Origin: Dietzia lutea
GTDB taxonomy: Bacteria; Actinomycetota; Actinomycetes; Mycobacteriales; Mycobacteriaceae
NCBI RefSeq assembly: GCF_003096075.1
Contig: NZ_CP015449.1
Coordinates: forward strand, 682,001-746,000
Length of the DNA stretch: 64,000 nt
Reading direction: 5' to 3'
In this document: piece after piece, positions 55,588 to 63,348 of the stretch
Position numbering within the stretch: the first letter of the stretch is position 1
Layout: each line of letters starts with the position of its first letter
Notes under the pieces: generated by a model
Told to the model about the DNA's origin: nothing
The model's database searches: none
What the model saw: only the letters and a program-made list of their open reading frames with translations
Program-made: the position numbers and the translations under genes

Positions 55588-56474
55588 CAGTGCGCTCCGT
55601 CCCCGGTGTGGTCGTGGTGGTGTCCCGTGGTCCAGGGCTCGGTGCACAGGTGTTGGGTGTCGCCCACCACGATGATCTGTCCGCGCACGCGCAGCACCTC
55701 GACGGGGGAGGAGTACAGCTCGGACATGACCTCGCTGGTGAACACCTCGTCGGGAGTGCCGATGCGGTGCCGCCCGTCGACGAGGTAGACGATCCGGTCG
55801 ACCATCGGCAGGACCGGGTTGATCTCGTGGGTGACGAACACGACCGCCGTGTCGTGCTCGCGGCGTCGGTGGTCGAGGACGGAGGCGACGGTGCGCTGGC
55901 CGGTGTGGTCGAGGCTGAGGAGCGGTTCGTCGCAGAGCATGACGCACGGGTCGGCGGCGATGGCCTGGGCCACGCGCACCCGCTGTTGTTCGCCGCCGGA
56001 CATCCGCCCGAGCGGCTTGTCGGACAGTGTCGCGGCCTCGAGCCGGGCGAGGGAGTCGGCGACGATGCGGCGCTTGTCGGCGCGCCGGGACGGCCGGCCG
56101 GGCCCCCAGCGGGTGCCGTCGATCCCGAGGGCGACGAGGTCGCGTCCACGCAGGGTTATGCCGGGGTCGAACGCGCGTTGCTGCGGGACGTAGCCGAGGT
56201 GGGTGGCGCGGTCGCCGGGCGGCCGGCCGTCGACCAGAACGCTTCCGGCGTCGGGGCGGTGCTCGCCGAGCAGGACCTTGAGCAGGGTGGTCTTGCCGGC
56301 GCCGTTGGGCCCGAGGACGGCCACGAACTCACCGGGCTGCACCTCGAGGTCGAGGTCGCGGATCAGGGTGCGGCCGCCGCGCGAGACGGTGACGCCGCGC
56401 AGGGAGACGACGGGACCGGGCCCGGGGGTGCCGCGCACGTGCGCGGCGGCGGGATCGGCGGGGTCGGTGCCCAT
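55587..56474 (-). CDS. znuC: zinc ABC transporter ATP-binding protein
   Basis: The 295-residue protein has Walker A VLGPNGAGKTTLLKVLLGE, the ABC signature GRMSGGEQQRVRVAQAIAAD, Walker B CVMLCDEPLLSLDHTGQ and the H-loop FVTHEINPVLPM. It lacks any membrane segment and powers the ZnuB permease. The C-terminal HHHDHTGDGAH is a His-rich patch, common in zinc ATPases. I choose ATG 56474 with GGAG at -11; a GTG at 56504 that overlaps znuA is also in frame. Confidence 0.9.
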   Translation of the reverse strand: MGTDPADPAAAHVRGTPGPGPVVSLRGVTVSRGGRTLIRDLDLEVQPGEFVAVLGPNGAGKTTLLKVLLGEHRPDAGSVLVDGRPPGDRATHLGYVPQQRAFDPGITLRGRDLVALGIDGTRWGPGRPSRRADKRRIVADSLARLEAATLSDKPLGRMSGGEQQRVRVAQAIAADPCVMLCDEPLLSLDHTGQRTVASVLDHRRREHDTAVVFVTHEINPVLPMVDRIVYLVDGRHRIGTPDEVFTSEVMSELYSSPVEVLRVRGQIIVVGDTQHLCTEPWTTGHHHDHTGDGAH

Positions 56475-56493
56475 CGGGTCGGTCTCCACTCGA

Positions 56494-57585
56494 TCAGTGC
56501 CCACCGTCGGCCAGCGGGGCGGCGTCGTCGAGCGCGCCGGCCACCCGGTCGACGATCCCGGTCATCCAGCTCAGGTAGTCGGCGCCCTCGGGGAGGGTCT
56601 CGGTGAGGTCGACGACGACGAGGTCCGCCTCCTCCGCGGCGTCGCGGACGCGCGTGGTCACGGATGTCTCGGTCTGGGTGTTGAAGGCCAGGAAGGCGAC
56701 CCGTCGCTCGGCGAGCAGATCGAGCAGGGCGGCGAGGTCGGCGGCTGACGGGTCGGTGTCGTTCTCGACCGAGGCGAGGAACCCGCGCGGCGTCAGGTCG
56801 GTCAGGTGTGCGGCGTCGAACAGATGCGCGCCGACCCGCTCGGTCTGGGCGTACGGGAAGTGGCCGCGGTCGTGGATCTCCTCGAGCTCGGCCTCGAGTG
56901 GCGCGAGGGCGTCGGCGAAGGCGCGGGCGTTGGCGCGGTATTCCTCGGCGTTCTCGGCGTCGATCGCGGCGAGTTCCTCGGCGACGCGCTCGGCGACGGC
57001 CGCGACGGTGGGCAGGCTGAACCACACGTGCTCGTTTTCGCCGGCGCCACCGTGCTCCTGGCCGGCGCCACCGTGCTCGTGGCCCGCGCCACCGTGGTCG
57101 TCGCCGTGCTCCTCGTCAGCGTGGTCGTGGCCGGAGTGGTCGTGGTCGGAGTGGTCGTGGTCGGCGACGGCGCCACCGGTGACGCGCGTGAACTCGTCGA
57201 CGGCCCGCACGACCGGCACGTCGTCGGCGTTCTCGAGCGCGAGGTCCACGAACCCGTCGTAGCCGGCCCCGTTGTAGACCACCAGGTCGGCGGTGGCGAC
57301 GGCCGCCGCGTCCGTCGGGCTGGCCTCGTAGGAGTGCGGATCGGCCGCCGGGTCGGAGATGACGGACTCCACCGTGGCGTTGTCGCCGGCCACCTGCTCG
57401 GCGATGTCGGCGTACACGGTCGTCGAGGCGACCACCTCGGGGCCGTCGCCCTCGCCCGTGGCGGCCTGACCGTCGGTGCCGCAGGCGGCGAGCGACCCCG
57501 CGCCGAGCAGGGTCACCGCGAGCGCGGCCAGCGCTCTGTGCGGAAGGATGCGCTTCTGGCGGGGGGTCGACGACACGAGCACCAC
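56494..57585 (-). CDS. znuA: zinc ABC transporter substrate-binding lipoprotein
   Basis: The 363-residue protein has a signal peptide with a lipobox (GAGSLAACG), so it is lipid-anchored. The cluster A-I fold includes PADPHSYEASPTDAAAVATA, whose His binds zinc. A flexible His/Asp/Glu-rich loop (residues about 145-195, repeats of HDHS and EHGG) precedes VWFSLPTVAAVAERVAEELA, and the last zinc ligand region is LAFNTQTETSVTTRVRDAAE. Such a His-rich loop is the mark of ZnuA-type proteins over manganese binders. GTG 57585 is the start, 9 bp inside the Zur-like box. Confidence 0.92.
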   Translation of the reverse strand: MVLVSSTPRQKRILPHRALAALAVTLLGAGSLAACGTDGQAATGEGDGPEVVASTTVYADIAEQVAGDNATVESVISDPAADPHSYEASPTDAAAVATADLVVYNGAGYDGFVDLALENADDVPVVRAVDEFTRVTGGAVADHDHSDHDHSGHDHADEEHGDDHGGAGHEHGGAGQEHGGAGENEHVWFSLPTVAAVAERVAEELAAIDAENAEEYRANARAFADALAPLEAELEEIHDRGHFPYAQTERVGAHLFDAAHLTDLTPRGFLASVENDTDPSAADLAALLDLLAERRVAFLAFNTQTETSVTTRVRDAAEEADLVVVDLTETLPEGADYLSWMTGIVDRVAGALDDAAPLADGGH

Positions 57586-57593
57586 TCTCGTAG

Positions 57594-57614
57594 TAATGGG
57601 AACCGTTGTCGTTA
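57594..57614 (-). promoter_or_regulatory. Zur-like operator of znuACB
   Basis: An imperfect 21-bp palindrome with TAATGGGAAC at 57594-57603 and GTTGTCGTTA at 57605-57614 matches the actinobacterial Zur pattern (TAATGAAAAC with inverted partner). It covers the stretch just upstream of znuA, so zinc-bound Zur would repress the operon. Confidence 0.6.
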
Positions 57615-57731
57615 AGTGTAGAACCGCGAACGCCCCGGTGTGTGACTCAGGGGGTGCGACGAGTACGGGACCGCGGGGCGGGCGGGGCGGCGTCGACGCA
57701 CGCCGCGAGGTCGGCCGCGCGCGCCGCGGGG

Positions 57732-58490
57732 TCAGCTGCGCAGGTCGGCGAGGGTGTCGAGCAGCTCGACCACCGCGGGGATGTCGGCCACGCGGTGGGC
57801 GGCCGCGGTCTCGCCCTCGCCGACCTTGATGCCCACGTCCTGCGGGCGCAGGCGGGTGAAGCCGCGCTCGTCGGTGACGTCGTCGCCGATGAACAGCGCG
57901 ACCTCGGCGCCGGTCTGCTCGACCATCTTCTCGATGGCCGCGCCCTTGCTCGCCTCGCGGACGGCGATCTCCACGACGTTCTTACCCTCGGTGACGAACA
58001 CCCCGTCGAGGGCGGCCGGCCCGGCCATCGCCTCGGACTGCGCACGGTCGCGCGCGGCGGGATCCGGCACCGGCCGGACGTGCAGGACGGCGGCGGTGGG
58101 CTTGGTCTCGACGTGGGCGCCGGGGGTGCGGGAGACGATGTCCTCCAGCTCGGAGCGCACCCGCTCGAGGAGCGCCACCTCGTCGTCGTCGAGGGGTGAG
58201 TCGAACCCGCCCTCCCACTCCGACCCGTGGCTCCCCACCAGCACCACCGGGGCGCCCGCGCCGCTCACCTCGCACAGGGCGGCGCGGTTGCGGCCCGACA
58301 GCAGCGCCACGGTCGTGCGGGGCAGGTCCGCGAGGCGCGCCAGCGCGTCCGCGGCACCGGGCGCGGGTACGGCGCTGGTGGGGTCGTCGACGAACGGCGC
58401 GAGCGTGCCGTCGTAGTCGCACGCCACCACCAGGGTGGGCGCCGCGGCAGCGCGTCGGAGGGCCTCGTCGAGCGTCTCGGGTGGCGTCAT
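57732..58490 (-). CDS. otsB: trehalose-6-phosphate phosphatase
   Basis: The 252-residue HAD-superfamily enzyme removes the phosphate from trehalose-6-phosphate. Motif I is VVACDYDGTLAPFVDD (Asp25-Tyr-Asp27), motif II LLSGRNRAAL, and motif IV FIGDDVTDERGF; GSHGSEWEGG belongs to the cap. Trehalose is the carrier for mycolic acids in this order and also an osmoprotectant. No otsA is visible here. ATG 58490 is preferred to a longer frame that starts in the ehu promoter. It is divergent from ehuB. Confidence 0.92.
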   Translation of the reverse strand: MTPPETLDEALRRAAAAPTLVVACDYDGTLAPFVDDPTSAVPAPGAADALARLADLPRTTVALLSGRNRAALCEVSGAGAPVVLVGSHGSEWEGGFDSPLDDDEVALLERVRSELEDIVSRTPGAHVETKPTAAVLHVRPVPDPAARDRAQSEAMAGPAALDGVFVTEGKNVVEIAVREASKGAAIEKMVEQTGAEVALFIGDDVTDERGFTRLRPQDVGIKVGEGETAAAHRVADIPAVVELLDTLADLRS

Positions 58491-58670
58491 GTGGCTCAGG
58501 ATAGGCGCGGTGACGACGTGAAAACCCTCTACCGGCGATGTGACGCGTGCTACGTTAAGCAAACCCATAGGAACCACCAGTCGGGCGTGGCGACCACGTA
58601 CCGGAGAGCGCATGAGGATCGGGCACACGGGTGAGCCTGGTGTCCGACCGCGATCGGAAGGTTGAAGACC

Positions 58671-59567
58671 ATGGCACCATCAGCGCTGAAGACATCTTTA
58701 CGCCGTCGTTCGAAGGGCATGGTCGCCGCCGTCGCGGTGGCCGCGCTGGCGCTCACGGGATGTACCTCGACGGACACCGACGACGACTCCAGCCTGCTGC
58801 AGACGCTGCAGGAGCGCGGCAGCGTCACGGTCGGCTTCGCCGGAGAGGCGCCGTACTCGTTCATGGAGAACGGGGAGCTGACCGGCGCGACCGTGGCGCT
58901 GCACCGCGAGATCTTCGGCAATCTCGGCATCGAGACCGTCGAGGGCGTGAACGCCGACTTCGGCGCCCTCATCCCCGGCCTGCAGGCCAACCGGTTCGAC
59001 GTGGTCAGCGCGGGGATGTCGATCCTGCCGGAGCGGTGCGAGCAGGCCGCGTTCAGTGAGCCGGAGTTCAACTACACCACCGCCCTCATGGTCACCGAGG
59101 GCAACCCGATGAACCTCACCGACATGCAGTCGGTGGCGGACAGCGGGGCGCGGCTGGCGACAATGACGGGCGCGATCGAGTCCGACTACGCGACTGAGCT
59201 GGGCATCGAGTCCATGCAGGTCGCCACCCCGCAGGACGGGATGGACGCGGTGACGTCCGGACGCGCCGACGTCTTCGCGCTGACCGGGATCTCGCTCAAC
59301 TGGATGAAGAACAACAACCCCGACGCGCCCGTCGAGGTCACCCAGTCGTTCGTCGCCGAGATCAACGGCGTGCCGCAGGTCGGCGCCGGCGGCACGGTGT
59401 TCCGCACCGACGACCAGGAACTGCTGGACGCCTACAACGAGGAACTGGCGAAGATCACGTCCGACCCGGAGAAGTACCTCTCCATCGTGGGCGAGTTCGG
59501 GTTCACGGAAGAAGAGATGCCCGATCCCGAACTGACGACCGCCGACCTGTGCGCCGGGGTCGAGTAG
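58671..59567 (+). CDS. ehuB: ectoine/hydroxyectoine ABC transporter substrate-binding lipoprotein
   Basis: The 298-residue lipoprotein has a signal peptide with lipobox ALALTGC. The mature protein follows the EhuB pattern: RGSVTVGFAGEAPYSFMENG, FGALIPGLQANRFDVVSAGM, ILPERCEQAAFSEPEFNYTT and a C-terminal DLCAG. In EhuB the ligand is ectoine bound in an aromatic cage. ATG 58671 with GGAAGG upstream is chosen; a TTG at 58662 is in frame. The four genes ehuBCDA follow in one direction with overlaps, so an osmolyte importer is the clear assignment. Confidence 0.88.
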   Translation: MAPSALKTSLRRRSKGMVAAVAVAALALTGCTSTDTDDDSSLLQTLQERGSVTVGFAGEAPYSFMENGELTGATVALHREIFGNLGIETVEGVNADFGALIPGLQANRFDVVSAGMSILPERCEQAAFSEPEFNYTTALMVTEGNPMNLTDMQSVADSGARLATMTGAIESDYATELGIESMQVATPQDGMDAVTSGRADVFALTGISLNWMKNNNPDAPVEVTQSFVAEINGVPQVGAGGTVFRTDDQELLDAYNEELAKITSDPEKYLSIVGEFGFTEEEMPDPELTTADLCAGVE

Positions 59568-59573
59568 CCGGCG

Positions 59574-60305
59574 GTGGACAGTAATATCGATGCCTTCCTG
59601 GAGGCGTGGCCACGCTTCCAGGAAGGCATCGTCACCACCATCTACCTCACTCTCGGTGGCGCGGCCCTCGCGTTCGCGCTGGCGCTCGTGCTCGGTGTCG
59701 CGGCGGGCTCCCGCTTCATGCTCATCCGCGGGGTGTCGAGGACGATCGTCGAGTTCTTCCGCGGGACCTCCCTCCTGGTGCAGCTGTTCTGGCTGTTCTT
59801 CGTCCTGCCGCTGCTCGGCTACGAACTCGACCCGCTGTTCTGCGGGATCCTGGCGCTGGGGCTCAACTACGGCGCCTACGCGGCCGAGGTGGTCCGCGGG
59901 TCGCTGGCGGCCGTGCCGGCCCCGCAGTGGGAGGCCGCACTGGCCCTGAACTTCACGTCGTGGCAGCGCCTGTACCGGGTCGTGTTCCCGCAGGCGTGGG
60001 TGCAGATGATCCCGCCGCTCAACAATCTGCTGATCCAGCTGCTCAAGGGAAGCGCACTGGCCAGCTTCATCCTGCTCCAGGACCTGACCTTCCACATCGG
60101 CGAGCTGCGGCGGGTCACCGGCGACACCGTCTTCGCCTTCGGGGTCGGACTGGTGCTGTACTTCCTCATCGCCTACGTCCTCACCCTGTTCATGAACATG
60201 CTCGAGGTCGGCGCGAAGTCCCGACTCGGGGTCGGGCCGTCGATGCGTGAGGTTCTGAGTCTGCGACCCGAACGGGTCGACGAGGCAGTGGGGGTCGGAC
60301 GATGA
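59574..60305 (+). CDS. ehuC: ectoine/hydroxyectoine ABC transporter permease
   Basis: The 243-residue inner-membrane permease of the polar amino acid family has about five helices and the EAA loop ALNFTSWQRLYRVVFPQAWV, with GGAALAFALALVLGVAAGSR as the first helix after the N-terminal amphipathic part. Homology in the operon makes it EhuC. GTG 59574 starts 6 bp after the ehuB stop. Codons 6-20 form one arm and loop of a strong 44-bp palindrome that may regulate translation. The end overlaps ehuD by 4 bp. Confidence 0.88.
   Translation: MDSNIDAFLEAWPRFQEGIVTTIYLTLGGAALAFALALVLGVAAGSRFMLIRGVSRTIVEFFRGTSLLVQLFWLFFVLPLLGYELDPLFCGILALGLNYGAYAAEVVRGSLAAVPAPQWEAALALNFTSWQRLYRVVFPQAWVQMIPPLNNLLIQLLKGSALASFILLQDLTFHIGELRRVTGDTVFAFGVGLVLYFLIAYVLTLFMNMLEVGAKSRLGVGPSMREVLSLRPERVDEAVGVGR
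59588..59631 (+). other. 44-bp near-perfect palindrome at the 5' end of ehuC
   Basis: Twenty-two symmetric positions pair, with one G-T mismatch (59603/59616), and no loop bases remain at the centre (59609/59610). The arms are CGATGCCTTCCTGGAG... and its complement at 59610-59631. It begins 14 bp after the GTG of ehuC and is long enough for a stable mRNA hairpin. Confidence 0.9.
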
Positions 60306-60946
60306 GTGTCGACTGGAGTTGGGAACGCGCCGCCGAGGCCGTGCCCGTCCTGCTCGAGGGCTTCAGGATCACGCTGCTCGCCACCGTGGTCGGATTCCTC
60401 ATCGCCGCCGCGCTGGGGCTGGTCGTGGCGGTGCTCCGTCGGGCCGCGCCCGCGGTGATCACCGTGCCCCTGCGGATGGTGACCGAGTTCATCCGGCTCA
60501 CCCCGCTCGTGGTGCAGCTGCTGTTCGCCTACTTCCTGCTCCCGCAGTTCACCGCGCTGCAGATCGGCATCGGCGTGATCGGCGTGCACTACGCGACCTA
60601 CATGGCGGAGGTGTACCGCGCGGGCATCGACGCCGTGCCGCGCGGACAGTGGGAGGCGGCGCAGGCGCTGTCCCTGCCCGCGGGGCGGACGTGGCGGGCG
60701 GTCGTGCTCCCGCAGGCGATCCGTAACACCGTCCCGGCGCTCGGCAACTACGCGATCTCGCTGTTCAAGGACACCCCGTTCCTGTTCGCCATCACCGTGG
60801 TGGAGATGGTCACGGCAGCGCAGCAGTACGGTGCCCGGAACTTCCAGTACCTCGAGCCGATCACGCTCGCCGGCGTGATCTTCCTCCTCGCGAGCTACCC
60901 GACATCGATTCTCATCCGGAGACTGGAGAAGTCCCTTGCCTACTGA
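60302..60946 (+). CDS. ehuD: ectoine/hydroxyectoine ABC transporter permease
   Basis: The 214-residue second permease has five helices and the EAA loop QALSLPAGRTWRAVVLPQAI, with ITLLATVVGFLIAAALGLVV as the first helix. It pairs with EhuC to form the membrane channel. ATG 60302 lies in the ATGA overlap with ehuC, and its stop overlaps the TTG of ehuA by 11 bp. No binding protein domain is fused. Confidence 0.88.
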   Translation: MSVDWSWERAAEAVPVLLEGFRITLLATVVGFLIAAALGLVVAVLRRAAPAVITVPLRMVTEFIRLTPLVVQLLFAYFLLPQFTALQIGIGVIGVHYATYMAEVYRAGIDAVPRGQWEAAQALSLPAGRTWRAVVLPQAIRNTVPALGNYAISLFKDTPFLFAITVVEMVTAAQQYGARNFQYLEPITLAGVIFLLASYPTSILIRRLEKSLAY

Positions 60947-61790
60947 CGACACCACCCCGGCCGGCGACGCCCCCGCCGGTCACACGGCCCCGGCCGGGCC
61001 GGGGTCCGCGGGCGCCGACGACGCCCCGATGGTGGTGTTCGAGAAGGTGGTCAAGAAGTTCGGCGACCACACCGTCCTGGACCACCTCGACTTCACCGTC
61101 CGACGCGGTGAGCGCGTGGCGCTGATCGGCCCGAGTGGATCGGGCAAGACGACGATCCTGCGGCTGCTGATGACGATCGAGTCGGTGGACGACGGTGTGA
61201 TCTGGGTGGAGGGCGAGCCGCTGACCCACCAGCTCAGGGACGGCAAGCTGGTCAGACCCTCCCAGAAGCACCTGCGTGCCGTCCGCTCGAAGATCGGCAT
61301 GGTGTTCCAGCAGTTCAACCTGTTCCCCAACATGACGGTGCTGAGGAACATCACCGAGGCTCCCATCCACGTCCTGGGGCGCTCCAAGGAGGAGGCGGAG
61401 GCGCGGGCGCGGGAACTCCTGGCGACCGTGGGGCTCTCCGACAAGGAGAACGCCCACCCCACCACTCTCTCGGGCGGCCAGCAGCAGCGTGTCGCCATCG
61501 CCCGCGCGCTCGCCATGGACCCCGACATCCTGCTGCTCGACGAGGTCACCTCGGCGCTCGACCCGGAGCTGGTGGCGGACGTGCTCGGGGTTCTGCGGAT
61601 GATCGCCGAATCCACCGACATCACGATGCTCATCGTCACCCACGAAATGGGCTTCGCCCGCGACGTCGCCGACCGCGTGCTCGTGTTCGACAAGGGCAAG
61701 ATCGTCGAGGAGGGGACGCCGGAGGCGATCTTCACCGACCCGCAGCAGGAGCGGACCCGCACGTTCCTCAAGGCCGTCCTCGACCGCTGA
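60936..61790 (+). CDS. ehuA: ectoine/hydroxyectoine ABC transporter ATP-binding protein
   Basis: The 284-residue ATPase has Walker A GPSGSGKTTILRLL, the signature LSGGQQQRVAIARALAMDPD, Walker B ILLLDEVTSALDPEL and H-loop THEMGFARDVADR, close to glutamine/ectoine importers. The N-terminal ~30 residues are Pro/Ala/Gly-rich linker. The start is TTG 60936 with GGAGAAG at -12 to -6; a downstream ATG at 61029 would lose the linker. The end is followed by the intergenic operator of the amidase unit. Confidence 0.88.
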   Translation: MPTDDTTPAGDAPAGHTAPAGPGSAGADDAPMVVFEKVVKKFGDHTVLDHLDFTVRRGERVALIGPSGSGKTTILRLLMTIESVDDGVIWVEGEPLTHQLRDGKLVRPSQKHLRAVRSKIGMVFQQFNLFPNMTVLRNITEAPIHVLGRSKEEAEARARELLATVGLSDKENAHPTTLSGGQQQRVAIARALAMDPDILLLDEVTSALDPELVADVLGVLRMIAESTDITMLIVTHEMGFARDVADRVLVFDKGKIVEEGTPEAIFTDPQQERTRTFLKAVLDR

Positions 61791-61811
61791 GACCCGCGGG
61801 TCAACGGGACC

Positions 61812-61850
61812 TTGACCGAGGGCCGCCGCGCTGTACGATTGTCGACAATC
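61812..61850 (+). promoter_or_regulatory. promoter with 14-bp perfect palindromic operator
   Basis: TTGACC (61812-61817) and TACGAT (61834-61839) are 16 bp apart. GATTGTCGACAATC (61837-61850) is a perfect palindrome that overlaps the -10 and the start point. Its TTGTNNACAA core is the usual site of FCD-type GntR regulators, and such a regulator is encoded in the same unit. Confidence 0.7.
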
Positions 61851-61875
61851 AGACGGTTCGGCGGAAGGTGCCCGC

Positions 61876-63348
61876 ATGACATTCACCCTGACGGCGCTGG
61901 AACTCGCCGAGTGCTTCCGGGACGGCGCGTACTCCCCGGTGGAGTCGGCCGAGGAGGCGCTCGACGCCATCGAGCGGGTGGACGGGGGGATCAACGCCTT
62001 CTGCCATGTCGACCGCGAGGCGACCCTCGCCGAGGCCCGGCGCTCCGAGGAGCGGTACAGGAGCGGTGCGCCGCTCGGTCCGCTCGACGGGGTGCCCACG
62101 TCGATCAAGGACATCTTCTACACCCGGGGCGTCCCGACCCTGCGGGGCTCCCACCTGCTGGCCGACAAACCGGGTGCTGCCGATCCGGGGTCCTGGCCAG
62201 ACGACGCACCGGTGACCTCCGCGGTCCACGAGGCCGGATGCGTGGTGATCGGCAAGACCACGACCCCGGAGTTCGCCTGGAAGGGCGTCACCGACAACAC
62301 GCTCACCGGGATCACTCGCAACCCGCACGACCCGGCCCTGACCCCGGGCGGCTCGAGCGGCGGGGCGGCGTCGGCGGTCGCCGCCGGGCTCGGGCAACTC
62401 GCGCTGGGCACCGACGGCGGCGGCTCGGTCCGGATCCCCGCAGCGTTCTGCGGGATCGTCGCGCTCAAACCCACCTACGGGGTCATCCCGATGTTCCCCT
62501 CGAGCCCGTTCGGCACGCTCGCGCACGCCGGGCCGATGACCCGCACCGTGTCCGACACCGCCGTGTTCATGGACGCCCTGCTGCGCCCCGACCCACGGGA
62601 CTGGTCCGCCGTCCCCGCGCGCGCCACCACGCCCGGTCCCGGCGGGTACCTGGCCGCGGCGACCGAGGGGACCCGCGGCGACCGCCCGCTCGAGGGCCTA
62701 CGGGTCGCCTACAGTCCGACGCTGGGCTTCGGCCGTAACGATGCCGACGTCGAGCGCGAGGTCACCCGCGCGGTCGGCGTCCTCTCCGACCTCGGCGCGC
62801 ACGTCGACACCGTCGACCCGGGCGTGACCGATCCCGTCGACGCGTTCCACGTCCTGTGGTTTGCGGGCCTCGCCGCGGTCCTGGCGCCGCACGGGCCGGA
62901 CGCGATCGAACGCGTGGACCCGTCGATGCGCGAGGCCCTGGGCCGGTACCACGACTACTCCGCCGCCGACTATCTCGACGCGGTCGCCGTCCGCATGGCG
63001 CTGGGGGCGAGAATGGCCGATTTTCACCAGCAGTACGACATCCTCATCACGCCCACCACCCCGATCCCGGCTTTCGAAGCGGGTTCGGACGTGCCGCCGG
63101 GCTGGCACAGCCCCGACTGGACCTCGTGGACGCCCTACACTTATCCGTTCAACATGACCCAGCAGCCAGCGCTGAGCGTCCCGTGCGGGACGACCGACGC
63201 CGGACTCCCGGTGGGCCTGCAGGTGGTGGGGGCCCGCTTCGAGGACCGGCTCGTCGTCCGGGTCGGCGCCGCCCTCGAGGCCGCGCTGGGCAGGGTGATG
63301 CCCACGCCGCGGGTCCACGCCGGCGGCTCGGGGGGCGGCGACCGATGA
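61876..63348 (+). CDS. amidase-signature family hydrolase next to the ectoine importer
   Basis: The 490-residue protein has the triad of the amidase signature family: Lys in GVPTSIKDIFYTRG, the Gly/Ser motif TPGGSSGGAASAVAAG and GTDGGGSVRIPAAFCG. It resembles AtzF/GatA-type enzymes but is alone, without gatB/gatC. Its substrate is unknown; being next to an ectoine uptake system, it might act on an amide-containing compatible solute or its breakdown product (inference). GGAAGG lies 7 bases upstream of ATG 61876. Its TGA overlaps the ATG of the GntR gene. Confidence 0.85.
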   Translation: MTFTLTALELAECFRDGAYSPVESAEEALDAIERVDGGINAFCHVDREATLAEARRSEERYRSGAPLGPLDGVPTSIKDIFYTRGVPTLRGSHLLADKPGAADPGSWPDDAPVTSAVHEAGCVVIGKTTTPEFAWKGVTDNTLTGITRNPHDPALTPGGSSGGAASAVAAGLGQLALGTDGGGSVRIPAAFCGIVALKPTYGVIPMFPSSPFGTLAHAGPMTRTVSDTAVFMDALLRPDPRDWSAVPARATTPGPGGYLAAATEGTRGDRPLEGLRVAYSPTLGFGRNDADVEREVTRAVGVLSDLGAHVDTVDPGVTDPVDAFHVLWFAGLAAVLAPHGPDAIERVDPSMREALGRYHDYSAADYLDAVAVRMALGARMADFHQQYDILITPTTPIPAFEAGSDVPPGWHSPDWTSWTPYTYPFNMTQQPALSVPCGTTDAGLPVGLQVVGARFEDRLVVRVGAALEAALGRVMPTPRVHAGGSGGGDR

